A stretch of DNA of 64,000 bases, taken from NCBI GenBank assembly GCA_022573815.1, contig JACZTG010000003.1, forward strand, positions 62,001 through 126,000. Direction: 5' to 3'. Numbering within the stretch: position 1 is the first letter of the stretch; each line of letters opens with the position of its first letter. The stretch comes from Candidatus Neomarinimicrobiota bacterium. GTDB lineage: Bacteria; Fidelibacterota; SORT01. The notes below the pieces were generated by a model. It saw only the letters and a list, made by a program, of their open reading frames with translations, was not told the origin of the DNA and searched no databases. Both the position numbers and the translations under genes were made by a program. Below, one piece after another: positions 36,372 through 46,464 of this stretch.

Positions 36372-37010
36372 ATGCGCGTCAAGAAATTTGTATTAGGTGT
36401 GTACGAAGAAAATTCATATCTGATTATTGATGATGAAACCGATGAAGCGATTGTCATTGATCCCGGTGAAGGACCTTCGGCTTTATTAGAAACGATTTCT
36501 TCCTCAAATCTATCTGTCAAATATATTCTGAATACGCACGCTCATATAGATCATGTTCTTGGTGTTGAAGAAGTTAAAAAGAAGACGGGCGCTCCATTTT
36601 ATCTTTGCGAAAAAGACCTGTTTCTTTTGGATGCTTTGCCGGCTCAGGCGGAAATGTTGGGAGTTAACGGGAATTTCACTGTTCCCGAGGTTGAAGGAAA
36701 TATATCAGAAGGTGATATTTTTAAAGTTGGATCAATAAGTCTGAAAGTTTTAGAAACTCCGGGTCATTCGCCCGGAAGTGTCTCATTCGTCACAGATGAA
36801 GCAGTGTTTGCCGGAGATGTGTTATTTGCGGGTAGCGTGGGTAGAATTGATCTACCCGGCGGTTCTTGGGAGATTTTGAAATCTTCGCTTCAGGAGAAGA
36901 TATGCGTTCTTGATAGAGACACCGTTGTCTTTTCAGGTCATGGTCCGGAAACTACTATTGGGAAAGAGTTAGACAGCAACCCGTATCTTCAGCCGGGAGC
37001 AAGTCTTTGA
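36372..37010 (+). CDS. Metallo-beta-lactamase-fold hydrolase, glyoxalase II-like
   Basis: A 212-residue MBL-fold protein with the complete metal-binding set: THAHIDHVLG (near 57), ETPGHSPGSV (near 133), FAGDVLFAGSVGRIDL (near 150) and FSGHGPETT (near 192). This short form, like YcbL, usually acts as a thioester hydrolase or is uncharacterised. ATG 36372 has GAGG seven bases before it; an upstream TTG extension would run through the end of the previous gene and was rejected. It overlaps moaD by four bases. Confidence 0.85.
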   Translation: MRVKKFVLGVYEENSYLIIDDETDEAIVIDPGEGPSALLETISSSNLSVKYILNTHAHIDHVLGVEEVKKKTGAPFYLCEKDLFLLDALPAQAEMLGVNGNFTVPEVEGNISEGDIFKVGSISLKVLETPGHSPGSVSFVTDEAVFAGDVLFAGSVGRIDLPGGSWEILKSSLQEKICVLDRDTVVFSGHGPETTIGKELDSNPYLQPGASL

Positions 37011-37252
37011 AAGTTAAAATACTCTTTTTCGCCTCGCTCAAGGATATAACCGGAGAAAACGCTGTTGATTTGGAATTGGAGGAAAATGCTACGGTGGAAT
37101 CTGTTAAAATAAAAATTACTTCTATCTATCCGAAATTGGAGCCACTGCTCAATTTTGTCAGAATCGCGATAAATCAGGAATTCGCCGAAGCAGAATCCGT
37201 TATAAATAATGGTGATGAATTAGCGTTTCTTCCTCCTGTTAGCGGCGGTTAA
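37007..37252 (+). CDS. moaD: Molybdopterin synthase small subunit MoaD
   Basis: An 81-residue ubiquitin-like sulfur carrier that ends in the essential Gly-Gly (LPPVSGG), which becomes a thiocarboxylate. It provides sulfur for the dithiolene of molybdopterin. The start is TTG at 37007 inside the TTGA overlap with the preceding stop. moaE follows at once with no gap. Confidence 0.95.
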   Translation: MKVKILFFASLKDITGENAVDLELEENATVESVKIKITSIYPKLEPLLNFVRIAINQEFAEAESVINNGDELAFLPPVSGG

Positions 37253-37687
37253 ATGCTTGTTAGAATAACCGATGGAAAAATAAATGAGGAAGAGACAACC
37301 GCTTCAGTGAAGAATAACGAATCAGGAGCAGTTATCACCTTTTTAGGAACGGCACGGCGGAGTTCGAGAGGTCGGGAAGTGATTCACCTTGAGTACGATG
37401 CTTATCCTGAAATGGCAGAAAATAAGATGAAAGAAATCATCACTGAACTCATTGATAAATATCAAGTTAACGATGCTGCTTTTATCCATCGGATTGGTAA
37501 AGTTGAGTTGGGAGAGACAATAGTTATTATCGCAGTCAGCGCGCCTCACAGCAAGGAGGCATTTGAAGCGAGCCGCTATGCCGTTAAACGATTAAAATCG
37601 GTTGTTCCTATCTGGAAAAAGGAAGTTTGGGCTGACGGCGAAGAATGGATAGGTTATGAGGGAGATTTTTCAGAAGAACATCATTGA
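37253..37687 (+). CDS. moaE: Molybdopterin synthase catalytic subunit MoaE
   Basis: Catalytic partner of MoaD (144 residues) that converts precursor Z to molybdopterin. Family signatures: GAVITFLGTARRSSRGREVIHLEYDAYPEMA near 27-55, IHRIGKVELGETIVIIAVSAPHSKEAFEASRYAVKRLK near 80-118 and the catalytic-lysine motif IWKKEVWADGEEWI near 121-135. Coding directly follows the moaD stop codon. Confidence 0.96.
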   Translation: MLVRITDGKINEEETTASVKNNESGAVITFLGTARRSSRGREVIHLEYDAYPEMAENKMKEIITELIDKYQVNDAAFIHRIGKVELGETIVIIAVSAPHSKEAFEASRYAVKRLKSVVPIWKKEVWADGEEWIGYEGDFSEEHH

Positions 37688-37735
37688 CCTCTCCAAGTTT
37701 CTAATATTAGAGACTTTAAACTGTAAATTGCTTCA

Positions 37736-37758
37736 TTTTCTTGCTCTCGCAAGGAAAA
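37736..37758 (+). terminator. Hairpin after moaE, possible terminator
   Basis: TTTTCTTGC and GCAAGGAAAA pair with one bulge around a four-base loop (37736-37758), 48 bases after the moaE stop. The trailing sequence is only moderately T-rich, so termination is uncertain. Confidence 0.35.
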
Positions 37759-37779
37759 TAGATTATCTTTAAGCTATAG

Positions 37780-37785
37780 TATAAT
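37780..37785 (+). promoter_or_regulatory. Candidate -10 element for tilS
   Basis: A perfect TATAAT lies 32 bases before the tilS ATG in the 130-base gap after moaE. No good -35 sits at the right distance; an alternative pair, TTGCTC (37741-37746) with TATCTT (37764-37769) at 17-base spacing, overlaps the hairpin upstream. One of the two probably drives tilS. Confidence 0.3.
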
Positions 37786-37817
37786 AACGGCATCACGGAA
37801 TCAGTTTAAGGTTTGCT

Positions 37818-39224
37818 ATGAAGAACGATAAAAACATAACGAAATTTAAAAAACAATTCGTTCAGTTTGCAAGAGAGAACGATCTTCTTAAAAAGGGCGA
37901 TTCTATACTTGCGGCTGTATCGGGTGGAGTAGACTCAATAGTTATGCTGCACCTTCTTCACGAAATCAGTGAAGAAACAGGTATATCGTTAACTGTAGTT
38001 CATTTCAATCATCAACTTCGTGATGAGGAATCAAAGCGGGATGCCGAATTTGTGAAAAATCTTTCTGAAAAATTGAATATATCTTGCACTGTTAAACTTA
38101 TTGATGTCAAATCACTTTCTGAAAAGGAAGGAATATCCGTGCAGGACGCGGGGCACAGATTACGCCGGAAAGCGCAGCTTGATTTAGTGGAGGAATATGG
38201 TTTCGACAGCGTTGCTACGGCTCATCACAAAGACGATCAGCTTGAGACACTTTTAATGCGATTGATTTCCGGAGCGGGTCCTCAGGGTATGTCCGGAATA
38301 AGCATTAAAGAAGAGAGCTATATTCGTCCTCTTCTTTTTGCCGACAAACAGCAGATTACACAATACGCCGAAAGGAAGAAAATTGAATGGGTGGAAGATA
38401 GTTCAAACCGGAATAATAAATACATCAGAAATAAAATAAGATTAGAAGTTATTCCTACTCTGAAAGAGATAAATCCATCTGCCGCGGAAGTCGCATCAAG
38501 AACAGCTATCACATTCGGGCGGCTGACTTCCGATTTAGAGGATTTATCCGACAAAATTTTAGAAAAATCTATATTATCGGAGGGCAAATCCGAAATTATT
38601 CTTGCAATTCCTGAACTCTCTAATTACTTTAATATGATAGGGTATTTTATGATAAATAGAGCTCTGAAACGTATTGATAGGGAGTCTCCTACAGTTTTAA
38701 ATCGTCAATTCAACGACCTTGCAAAACTCGTTGAAACAGGCTCGACCGGATCGGAGATAATTCTTTCAGATGGATATAGAGTTCTTAAAGATAGAGATCG
38801 ATTAATCATTTATAATAACACAGAAGATATAAATGATGTTCAGATCAAAATTGGCATCCCGACTCATTACAGGGATATGGTTCTCGAAACAAACCGCGTT
38901 CAATGGGACTCCGATTCACAGTTTCCGCAAGATGTTCAACACGAGGTAGTGGATAACCGGCTGATTGACGGGGGAGTTCTTAAGTTAAGAAGATGGAAAG
39001 AGGGAGACCGGATTCATCCTCTCGGTCTGAAAGGAACAAAGAAAGTAAGCGATATTCTCACTGAGGCAAAAATGCCTCTAAACAGGAAAAGAGCATTTCC
39101 TATTGTGGAATATGATGGAGATGTTGTTTGGGTTTGCGGGATTCGTCTCAGCGATCAATTTAAAGTGACAGAAAATACAACTGATGTTGTTCATCTTAAA
39201 ATCAGAAATCTAAATTTTAATTGA
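37818..39224 (+). CDS. tilS: tRNA(Ile)-lysidine synthetase TilS
   Basis: Modifies the wobble cytidine of tRNA(Ile) CAU to lysidine so that AUA is read as isoleucine. The 468-residue protein has the PP-loop AAVSGGVDSIVMLHLL near 33, HFNHQLRDEES near 64, the TAHHKDDQLETLLMRL motif near 135 and a C-terminal TilS domain (LKLRRWKEGDRIHPLGLKGTKKVSDILTEAK near 395-425). It begins a housekeeping run with hpt, ftsH and folP, an arrangement seen in many bacteria. Confidence 0.95.
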   Translation: MKNDKNITKFKKQFVQFARENDLLKKGDSILAAVSGGVDSIVMLHLLHEISEETGISLTVVHFNHQLRDEESKRDAEFVKNLSEKLNISCTVKLIDVKSLSEKEGISVQDAGHRLRRKAQLDLVEEYGFDSVATAHHKDDQLETLLMRLISGAGPQGMSGISIKEESYIRPLLFADKQQITQYAERKKIEWVEDSSNRNNKYIRNKIRLEVIPTLKEINPSAAEVASRTAITFGRLTSDLEDLSDKILEKSILSEGKSEIILAIPELSNYFNMIGYFMINRALKRIDRESPTVLNRQFNDLAKLVETGSTGSEIILSDGYRVLKDRDRLIIYNNTEDINDVQIKIGIPTHYRDMVLETNRVQWDSDSQFPQDVQHEVVDNRLIDGGVLKLRRWKEGDRIHPLGLKGTKKVSDILTEAKMPLNRKRAFPIVEYDGDVVWVCGIRLSDQFKVTENTTDVVHLKIRNLNFN

Positions 39225-39278
39225 TAATTGCTTAGCAAAGAAACTATAAGACATTATTCCCGTGAGGAAAACTTGGAA

Positions 39279-39794
39279 ATGGTAATTTCTAAGGAAGAGA
39301 TAGAGAATAAAATTAGCGAAATGGCATTGACATTAAAAAAAGATTATAAAGATAAAGAGCCCATACTGATTGGAGTCTTGAACGGTTCTTTTATGTTTAT
39401 GGCTGATTTGATTCGAAAGCTGGATTTGGAATGCGAAGTTGATTTCATAAAGATATCAAGCTATGCCGACGCGACCAGGACGAGCGGAACGGTGAGGTTG
39501 ATCAAAGACATCTCAGCAGATATTACCGGCAGGCATGTTCTAATAGTCGAGGATATAGTTGACACAGGATTGACGGTGAGGTTTTTGAAAAGGAGAATGG
39601 AAGAGAGCGGTACAAAATCAGTTGAATTCGTAACTCTTCTATTCAAAGATACAAAAGCAAATGTAGGAGTTGACATAAAGTATGTTTTATTCAATATACC
39701 AGATAAATTTGTTGTAGGTTACGGTTTGGACTATGCGCAAAAATTAAGGAGACTGAATTCTATATATGCCATGCGGGAACTTCCGCCGGCATAA
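39279..39794 (+). CDS. hpt: Hypoxanthine phosphoribosyltransferase
   Basis: Purine salvage enzyme making IMP/GMP from hypoxanthine/guanine and PRPP. Motifs: [16 protein letters not shown] near 34, the flexible-loop [18 protein letters not shown] near 64 and the PRPP loop [17 protein letters not shown] near 90. I place the start at ATG 39279 (171 residues, normal length) after GTGAGGAAA at 39262-39270; TTG 39273 is equally close, and a TTG at 39228 would add 17 residues without a ribosome site. The tilS-hpt-ftsH order is widespread. Confidence 0.92.
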   Translation: MVISKEEIENKISEMALTLKKDYKDKEPILIGVLNGSFMFMADLIRKLDLECEVDFIKISSYADATRTSGTVRLIKDISADITGRHVLIVEDIVDTGLTVRFLKRRMEESGTKSVEFVTLLFKDTKANVGVDIKYVLFNIPDKFVVGYGLDYAQKLRRLNSIYAMRELPPA

Positions 39795-39814
39795 TACGTG
39801 AATATAGATTAGAT

Positions 39815-41920
39815 ATGGATAGAGAAAAAGAATACGATAACGAAAATAGCCTTAATCGAAAAAAAGGTAAGGGCAAGGGTCCCGTTCGAAAAATAAGATT
39901 ACGTCCAAAGAACTCGTCAAATAGTAACAAGAAATCCGGCGACGATAACCAGCCGGGCAAAAAAGCAGTTCGTAATCTTATGCTTTGGTTAATGATTGCG
40001 GTAGGATTTATTATCTTAGCCCAAATTTTAGCATTTGATCAGAAAGCGGAAGTCGAAATTACTTTTACCGAATTTAAATCTTTGCTCAATAATGGGGCTA
40101 TAGAAAGAGCTACCATAATTGAAAACGATTTTCACGGTGAATTATACTCGCCGATAACTTTTTTCAGACCCTCACGCAAAACGACACAGAGCGATTCTAC
40201 AGCTGTTATAGTAGAAAGCAAATTTAAGGTGATACTACCGGCAGGTTACGTGGATCAGGAAGTCCTGACTCAATGGGATGGCGTCGGTCTTAAATATAAT
40301 TTCCAAGAAAAAACAATGGATTGGGTCGGATATTTAATTCAGATGAGTCCGTGGATTTTGATATTTGTGTTTTGGTTTTTTCTTATGCGCCGAATGCAGG
40401 GTGGAGGACAAAAGGGTATTTTCTCATTTGGTAAGAGTAAGGCGAAAGTGAGGACGGATAAAGATCCTGTCGTTACTTTTGATGACGTAGCGGGAGTAGT
40501 TGAGGCAAAACAGGAACTCGAGGAGATAATCGGATTCTTGAAGGAACCGGAGAAGTTCAGCCGTCTGGGTGGCAAAATTCCAAAAGGCGTATTATTGACA
40601 GGTCCTCCGGGGACCGGAAAGACTTTATTGGCAAAAGCTGTCGCAGGAGAAGCAGGAGTTCCGTTTTTCAGCATCAGCGGCGCCGATTTTGTTGAGATGT
40701 TTGTGGGAGTGGGCGCTTCAAGGGTCAGAGATTTATTCGCGCAGGGGAAAAAGAATGCTCCTTGCATAATCTTTATAGACGAATTGGATGCCGTTGGGAG
40801 AACGAGAGGCGCCGGATTGGGCGGCGGTCATGACGAACGGGAGCAGACGTTGAATCAACTTCTTGTTGAAATGGACGGATTTGAATCCAACGAGGGTGTA
40901 ATATTGCTTTCAGCGACAAATAGAGCCGATGTATTGGATAGAGCGCTTTTACGGCCGGGAAGGTTTGACAGGCTGGTGATAGTTGGAAATCCCGATGTGC
41001 GGGGTAGAGAAGCAATCCTAAAGGTTCATGTAAGGGATATTAAAATGTCAAAGAAGGTAGATTTATCTGTTCTTGCGAAGGGCACTCCCGGACTTTCAGG
41101 GGCTCATCTTGCCAATCTTGTGAACGAAGCGGCTCTTTTAGCGGCATTAAAGAATAAAAAATCGGTAGAAATTGAAGATTTCGAAGAGGCTAAAGACAAG
41201 GTGATGATGGGTGTGGCTCGCAAGAGTTTAATCATTAGTGATGAAGAAAAAGAAATAACTGCTTATCATGAAGCCGGACACGCGTTGGTGGCAAGAGCAA
41301 TACCTGAAGCAGATCCAATTCACAAAGTCACTATCGTTCCGAGAGGTAATGCGCTTGGTACTACACACCAGTTGCCGATGGACGAGAAATATAACTATTC
41401 GCGTACATTAGTTAACGCACAATTGACAATATTGCTTGGAGGCAGATCCGCCGAAAAAGTGATTTTCAATGAGCTTACCACCGGTGCCGGAAACGACCTC
41501 GAAAGAGCAACCGAGCTTTCTCGTAAAATGGTATGCGAATGGGGTATGAGTGATAAAATGGGTCCTCTGACGTTCGGCAAGAAAACGGGAGAGGAAATCT
41601 TTATCGGAAGGGAAATCTCCCAGCGTCGGGATTATAGCGAAAAGACAGCTCAAATAATCGATGAAGAAGTTAAGAAAATCGTTCTTCAGGCTGAAAAAAG
41701 AGCTACTATTTTAGTTAAGAAAGACCTACCTGCTCTAAAAAGAATTGCAAAAGCATTGTTGGAATATGAGGTAATTGACAGCGTCGAATTGGATGACCTG
41801 ATAGCGGGAAAAGAAATATTTCCGAATAACAGAAGAAATGGAACAAAAAAATCAAAATCTAAAATTGGCAATAAAACCAACAGGAAGAAAAGTAATGCTA
41901 AAAAGGGGGAGCATAAGTAA
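39815..41920 (+). CDS. ftsH: ATP-dependent zinc metalloprotease FtsH
   Basis: Membrane-bound AAA+ protease (701 residues) for quality control of membrane and regulatory proteins. A basic N-terminal extension of ~50 residues rich in Lys/Asn/Arg precedes the first membrane helix (~53-70); a periplasmic domain and second helix (~175-192) follow. AAA elements: [13 protein letters not shown] near 264, Walker [16 protein letters not shown] near 318 and the second region of homology near 365-380; the zinc site is HEAGH near 487. The C-terminus is unusually Lys/Asn-rich. The long basic tails are the only oddity. Confidence 0.97.
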   Translation: MDREKEYDNENSLNRKKGKGKGPVRKIRLRPKNSSNSNKKSGDDNQPGKKAVRNLMLWLMIAVGFIILAQILAFDQKAEVEITFTEFKSLLNNGAIERATIIENDFHGELYSPITFFRPSRKTTQSDSTAVIVESKFKVILPAGYVDQEVLTQWDGVGLKYNFQEKTMDWVGYLIQMSPWILIFVFWFFLMRRMQGGGQKGIFSFGKSKAKVRTDKDPVVTFDDVAGVVEAKQELEEIIGFLKEPEKFSRLGGKIPKGVLLTGPPGTGKTLLAKAVAGEAGVPFFSISGADFVEMFVGVGASRVRDLFAQGKKNAPCIIFIDELDAVGRTRGAGLGGGHDEREQTLNQLLVEMDGFESNEGVILLSATNRADVLDRALLRPGRFDRLVIVGNPDVRGREAILKVHVRDIKMSKKVDLSVLAKGTPGLSGAHLANLVNEAALLAALKNKKSVEIEDFEEAKDKVMMGVARKSLIISDEEKEITAYHEAGHALVARAIPEADPIHKVTIVPRGNALGTTHQLPMDEKYNYSRTLVNAQLTILLGGRSAEKVIFNELTTGAGNDLERATELSRKMVCEWGMSDKMGPLTFGKKTGEEIFIGREISQRRDYSEKTAQIIDEEVKKIVLQAEKRATILVKKDLPALKRIAKALLEYEVIDSVELDDLIAGKEIFPNNRRNGTKKSKSKIGNKTNRKKSNAKKGEHK

Positions 41921-41959
41921 TAAGTATGACGGTTCCTTTACCGGGTAGGGGCTAAGAAA

Positions 41960-42829
41960 GTGCCCGCATCGAAGGTAGAATCACTTTCTCTTCAAGCGGG
42001 TGATTACCTTCTCCAATTCAATAGACGTACACTTGTAATGGGAATATTAAATGTGACTCCCGATTCATTCTCCGACGGCGGAAAATACATCAATAAAGAC
42101 AATGCTGTCAGTCATGGGATAAAATTAGCGGCAGAAGGATCTGATATTATTGATATTGGGGGCGAATCCACAAGACCGGGAGCAGCGCCTCTTTCATTGG
42201 AAGACGAATTGGAGAGAGTCATACCTGTAATCAGGGAACTTGCCAAAGAAATACGGGTTCCAATATCAATTGACACATATAAATCTGAGGTCGCCCGGGA
42301 AGCATTAGATGCCGGTGCATCAATGATAAATGATATTAGCGGATTAAACTCAGATGATAAAATGGCGGGATTAGTTGCCGAATATGATGTCCCTGTAGTA
42401 CTGATGCACATCAAAGGGACTCCGAGGGATATGCAAATTAATCCTCATTACGAAAATATGATGTCTGAAGTAAGGAATTCCCTTGCAGATTCTATTGATA
42501 TAGCTCTTAATGCAGGGGTTGATAAAAATAAAATTATTGTGGATCCCGGTATAGGTTTTGGCAAAGATCTGATGGATAATTTCTCTTTAATAAAAAATCT
42601 GGATTATTTCAAATCTTTAGGTCATCTCATTCTTATCGGACCTTCAAGGAAATCATTCTTGTGGAAAACTCTTGATGTTTCCCCGGATGAGACAATCGAA
42701 GCAACAGCAGCGGCTGTAACGGCTTGCATTATGGCAGGTGCGGATATTGTCCGAATCCACGACGTAAAAGAAGTTATGAATGCCGTAAAAATCGCGGATT
42801 TAATCGTTTCGGCGCCGGGATTAAACTGA
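41960..42829 (+). CDS. folP: Dihydropteroate synthase
   Basis: Folate pathway enzyme joining p-aminobenzoate to the pterin. The 289-residue TIM barrel shows MGILNVTPDSFSDGGKY near 28, DIGGESTRPGAAPLS near 67, IPISIDTYKSEVAREAL near 107, MINDISGL and the pterin-binding ILIGPSRKSFL near 230. Start GTG at 41960 follows GTAGGGG (41945-41951). It sits between ftsH and cdaA, an order similar to many FCB and Firmicute genomes. Confidence 0.95.
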   Translation: MPASKVESLSLQAGDYLLQFNRRTLVMGILNVTPDSFSDGGKYINKDNAVSHGIKLAAEGSDIIDIGGESTRPGAAPLSLEDELERVIPVIRELAKEIRVPISIDTYKSEVAREALDAGASMINDISGLNSDDKMAGLVAEYDVPVVLMHIKGTPRDMQINPHYENMMSEVRNSLADSIDIALNAGVDKNKIIVDPGIGFGKDLMDNFSLIKNLDYFKSLGHLILIGPSRKSFLWKTLDVSPDETIEATAAAVTACIMAGADIVRIHDVKEVMNAVKIADLIVSAPGLN

Positions 42830-42830
42830 T

Positions 42831-43598
42831 ATGGTGCTGTTTAAATTAGGTTTTCTTTCTGTCACTCTTGTGGACGTTTTGGACGTCTTAGCAGTAGCCT
42901 TTGTTTTTTATAAATTATATCAGGCATTGAGTGGAACTCGCGCAGCGCAAATGATGATTGGATTAGCCGGAATACTAATGGTCTCGGTTGTTGTGCAGTT
43001 TCTTAATATGAGCGGAATGGCCTGGTTGATAGAAAATATTCGCACAGTTTGGGTAATTGCCTTTGTTATCCTATTCCAACCTGAATTGAGGCGCATCCTC
43101 CTCACACTCGGACAAAGCAGACTCGCCAGGAAACTGTTCCAGGTAGAAGAGCTGAGGGCGATTGACACAGTTGTAGAAACATCTTTTGAATTGTCGAAAA
43201 AACGGTATGGTGGATTAATAGTCATTCAAAGAGACGGAGGACTGAAATCTATCGTTGAAAAAGGCGTTAAATTAAATGCCCGGGCAACAGCGGAATTGCT
43301 TGTATCAATATTTAATCCGCAATCTCCTCTACATGATGGAGCTGTCGTCATTATGGGTGAAACGATAGAAGCCGCTAAATGTATTCTTCCTCTTTCGGAT
43401 AATCCTACTATAGACAAGAGAATGGGGACGAGGCATCTTGCCGCATTGGGATTGTCGGAAGAATCGGATGCGGTGGTTGTTGTTATCTCGGAAGAAACCG
43501 GAAAAATTGCGCTCGCGCATAAGGGAGTTTTTCAGAGAGGCTTGGACGAAAGCACACTTAGAGGATTGTTAAATAAATTATTGATACCTTCAGCATAA
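42831..43598 (+). CDS. cdaA: Membrane diadenylate cyclase CdaA
   Basis: Makes c-di-AMP from two ATP. Three N-terminal membrane helices (about residues 12-82) precede the DAC domain, which has LHDGAVVI (D169-G170-A171) and the second motif GTRHLAALG; R201-H202 are present but the third residue of the usual RHR is leucine. ESDAVVVVISEETGKIALA matches the rest of the domain. It is 255 residues and lies one base after folP. The NrnA protein at 20.0 kb could take part in c-di-AMP turnover (inference). Confidence 0.9.
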   Translation: MVLFKLGFLSVTLVDVLDVLAVAFVFYKLYQALSGTRAAQMMIGLAGILMVSVVVQFLNMSGMAWLIENIRTVWVIAFVILFQPELRRILLTLGQSRLARKLFQVEELRAIDTVVETSFELSKKRYGGLIVIQRDGGLKSIVEKGVKLNARATAELLVSIFNPQSPLHDGAVVIMGETIEAAKCILPLSDNPTIDKRMGTRHLAALGLSEESDAVVVVISEETGKIALAHKGVFQRGLDESTLRGLLNKLLIPSA

Positions 43599-43609
43599 TA
43601 TTAAATTAA

Positions 43610-43951
<342 letters not shown>

Positions 43952-43967
43952 AAAGGAGGTTTTATTA

Positions 43968-45386
43968 ATGGCAGCTGATCGCGAAGAAGTTTACAAATTA
44001 GCAAAGAAGTCCGGAGCGCAGGCGGTAGATTTGAAATTCATGGATTTTCCGGGCTCGTGGCAGCACTTCACGGTGCCCATAAGACATCTAAACGACGATA
44101 TGTTTGATGAGGGACTCGGATTTGACGGTTCGAGTATCAGAGGCTGGAAGGAGATTAACGAATCAGACATGCTGGTCATACCAGATCCTACTACGGCGAT
44201 AATTGATCCGTTCTTAGAACCGGTAACTCTCAGTCTGGTATGCGATGTTCACAATCCTATAACGAAAGAAAGATACAGTCGCTGTCCGAGGTTTATCGCG
44301 CAGAAAGCAGAAAATTATTTTAAATCTACATCGATTGGTGACAAAGTGAATATTGGACCTGAAGCTGAATTCTTTATTTTTGACGATGTCAGGTTTGATC
44401 AAACCGAAAATTCAAGTTTTTATATGGTTGATTCTACCGAGGGCAGATGGAACTCGGGTACGGACGAAGGACCCAATCTCGCGCACAAACCGAGATATAA
44501 AGGGGGTTATTTTCCTGTTCCGCCTACTGATTCCTTATCGAATTTGCGTAGTGAAATGATGTTGATTATGGAAGCGAGTGGTCTCGAAGTTGAGGCGCAA
44601 CATCATGAGGTAGCTACGGGAGGTCAGTCCGAAATTGATTTAAAATATAATACACTTCTAAAAATGGCAGATGGAATGGTGTTATTTAAGTATATCATCA
44701 AGAACACGGCTCGGAAGCACAATAAAACGGCAACGTTCATGCCTAAGCCGCTATTTGCTGATAACGGTACGGGAATGCATACTCATATCAGCCTGTGGAA
44801 AGGAAAAGAAAATCTGTTCGCAGGGACGGAATATGCCGGATTAAGCGAAATGGGAATGCATTTTATAGGAGGTCTGTTGAAACATGGGCCGGCTGTAGTT
44901 GCGTTTACAAATCCCACTACAAATTCCTACAAACGTTTAGTGCCGGGCTATGAAGCGCCCGTGAACCTGGCGTATTCACAGAGTAATCGAAGCGCTGTGA
45001 TACGGATTCCTATGTATTCTGCAAGCCCTAACTCAAAGCGGATTGAGTTTAGAGTGCCTGATCCGTCGTGCAATCCGTATCTGGCATTTTCGGCTATCTT
45101 GATGGCCGGTCTTGACGGGATACAGAACAAAATAGACCCGGGCGAGCCGCTTGACCGGAATATCTATGACCTGAAGCCGGAAGAGCTGAAAAATGTACCG
45201 GGCACTCCCGGCACTCTTGAAGAAGCGTTGAATGCTTTAAAAGATGATCATGAGTTTCTTCTGAAAGGTGACGTTATGACCGAAGATGTCCTGAACAAAT
45301 GGGTTGAGTATAAAATGGAAAATGAGGTCAACGAGATGAGGCTAAGGCCGCATCCGTACGAATTCGCTCTATATTATGATGTGTAG
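43968..45386 (+). CDS. glnA: Glutamine synthetase, type I
   Basis: Assimilates ammonium into glutamine. The 472-residue protein shows the class signatures: [19 protein letters not shown] near 45, [10 protein letters not shown] near 130, [20 protein letters not shown] near 205-225, [13 protein letters not shown] near 265 and NRSAVIRIP near 340. The segment NIYDLKPEE places a tyrosine at about position 400, where adenylylated enzymes carry the modified Tyr. The ribosome site AGGAGG (43954-43959) is strong. It is convergent with the minus-strand glycosyltransferase 25 bases later. Confidence 0.97.
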   Translation: MAADREEVYKLAKKSGAQAVDLKFMDFPGSWQHFTVPIRHLNDDMFDEGLGFDGSSIRGWKEINESDMLVIPDPTTAIIDPFLEPVTLSLVCDVHNPITKERYSRCPRFIAQKAENYFKSTSIGDKVNIGPEAEFFIFDDVRFDQTENSSFYMVDSTEGRWNSGTDEGPNLAHKPRYKGGYFPVPPTDSLSNLRSEMMLIMEASGLEVEAQHHEVATGGQSEIDLKYNTLLKMADGMVLFKYIIKNTARKHNKTATFMPKPLFADNGTGMHTHISLWKGKENLFAGTEYAGLSEMGMHFIGGLLKHGPAVVAFTNPTTNSYKRLVPGYEAPVNLAYSQSNRSAVIRIPMYSASPNSKRIEFRVPDPSCNPYLAFSAILMAGLDGIQNKIDPGEPLDRNIYDLKPEELKNVPGTPGTLEEALNALKDDHEFLLKGDVMTEDVLNKWVEYKMENEVNEMRLRPHPYEFALYYDV

Positions 45387-45411
45387 TGATATTTGTTAAC
45401 TAAGAAAGTTT

Positions 45412-46296
45412 TCAGCGGATAAGGTTTTCGTACTCTCGCAGATATGAGCGAGCCATGACTTCCGAGGTGAAATTTTGCAGCGCCCATTTCCTGCAATTAG
45501 AGGGTGAAATTCGCTCAATTGATTCAATAGCGTGAGCCAGTTCATCAATTGAATCGCAGCGATATCCAACATCCTCAGGCACGAGTTCAGGCATCGCGCC
45601 CCAATTAGTGGTTATAACGGGTGTTCCGCTGATGTGAGCCTCTGTCACCACTAACCCAAATGGCTCCTTCCAACGAATTGGAAATAAAAGGGCTTTTGCT
45701 CCCGCTAACAAGATTGCTTTATCCCTGCCGTCCACTTCCCCTACATACTTTATATTTTTGCGGAAATTTAAACGTCGACCCCCGGCTATGATGAGCTTAA
45801 AATTGAGTTTTTTGGCGAGTTCAACAGCCGTATCAACCCCTTTAATACTGCGGGAAACTTTAGATAGAAACAGAATATAGTCATCTTTATTATCTTTATA
45901 AATAAACTCGTCGGGGTCAATACCGTTATAGACATAGCGGTTCGAATCATGCCTTGCGGCATGATTTCGGCTGAGAAAAACAGTGTTTGGAAGAAATTTT
46001 TCGTCTGGTTTGCCATTTCCGTGGATGGTAACTAAAAACGGTTTATCGGGGAATACGAGCGGAGTGCTGTGGTAATGAACAACATCCGTATCATGGGGAA
46101 TGTATGGAGTATAGTCAGTTACATTCTTTGGAGTAGGTATTAATATTGTTCCCGGAATATCAGTTCCCTTTTGCGAGACGAGATAAACCGTATGCCCTAA
46201 CTGTACAAGGGCTTTGGATAACCACTCGATGATACGTTGTATGCCGCCATAATTTTTTACGGGAAGTTTATAATGGCTGATTTGAGTAATCTTCAT
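45412..46296 (-). CDS. Glycosyltransferase family 4, short form
   Basis: The only gene on the minus strand. Its 294-residue product has the GT4/GT-B pattern: YGGIQRIIEWLSKALVQLGHTVYLVS near 17-42, an NGIDPDEF motif near 124, LFLSKVSRSIKGVDTAVELA near 142-163 and the C-terminal donor-site IRWKEPFGLVVTEAHISGTPVITTNWGAMPELV near 206-240. It is shorter than typical GT4 enzymes (350-400) because the N-terminal acceptor domain is compact. No other cell-envelope sugar genes flank it, so the acceptor is unknown. Opposite orientation and isolation could mean later acquisition, though base use is not clearly different. Confidence 0.85.
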   Translation of the reverse strand: MKITQISHYKLPVKNYGGIQRIIEWLSKALVQLGHTVYLVSQKGTDIPGTILIPTPKNVTDYTPYIPHDTDVVHYHSTPLVFPDKPFLVTIHGNGKPDEKFLPNTVFLSRNHAARHDSNRYVYNGIDPDEFIYKDNKDDYILFLSKVSRSIKGVDTAVELAKKLNFKLIIAGGRRLNFRKNIKYVGEVDGRDKAILLAGAKALLFPIRWKEPFGLVVTEAHISGTPVITTNWGAMPELVPEDVGYRCDSIDELAHAIESIERISPSNCRKWALQNFTSEVMARSYLREYENLIR

Positions 46297-46334
46297 TAGT
46301 TAAAAATAAGAATGCCAATGAGCGTAATTCAACC

Positions 46335-46363
46335 ATTATAGCTGTAAAGATTCTCAGGCGTAA
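46335..46363 (-). promoter_or_regulatory. Candidate promoter for the minus-strand glycosyltransferase
   Basis: Read on the minus strand, TTACGC (46363-46358) is followed after 17 bases by a perfect TATAAT (46340-46335), 39 bases before the start codon. The -35 is only a partial match. Confidence 0.35.
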
Positions 46364-46408
46364 TGCCAAGTTAATTTAATAATAATCGATTAATACGGAA
46401 CGCATATG

Positions 46409-46437
46409 TTGACAAGCAGTCAAGTAGTATTTAAATT
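46409..46437 (+). promoter_or_regulatory. Promoter of prfB
   Basis: Perfect TTGACA (46409-46414), a 17-base spacer and TAAATT (46432-46437) in the divergent gap between the glycosyltransferase and prfB. The leader would be about 20 bases and includes GGGA just before the ATG. Confidence 0.55.
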
Positions 46438-46464
46438 AAATCTTTATTTTTAATTGGGATAAAT

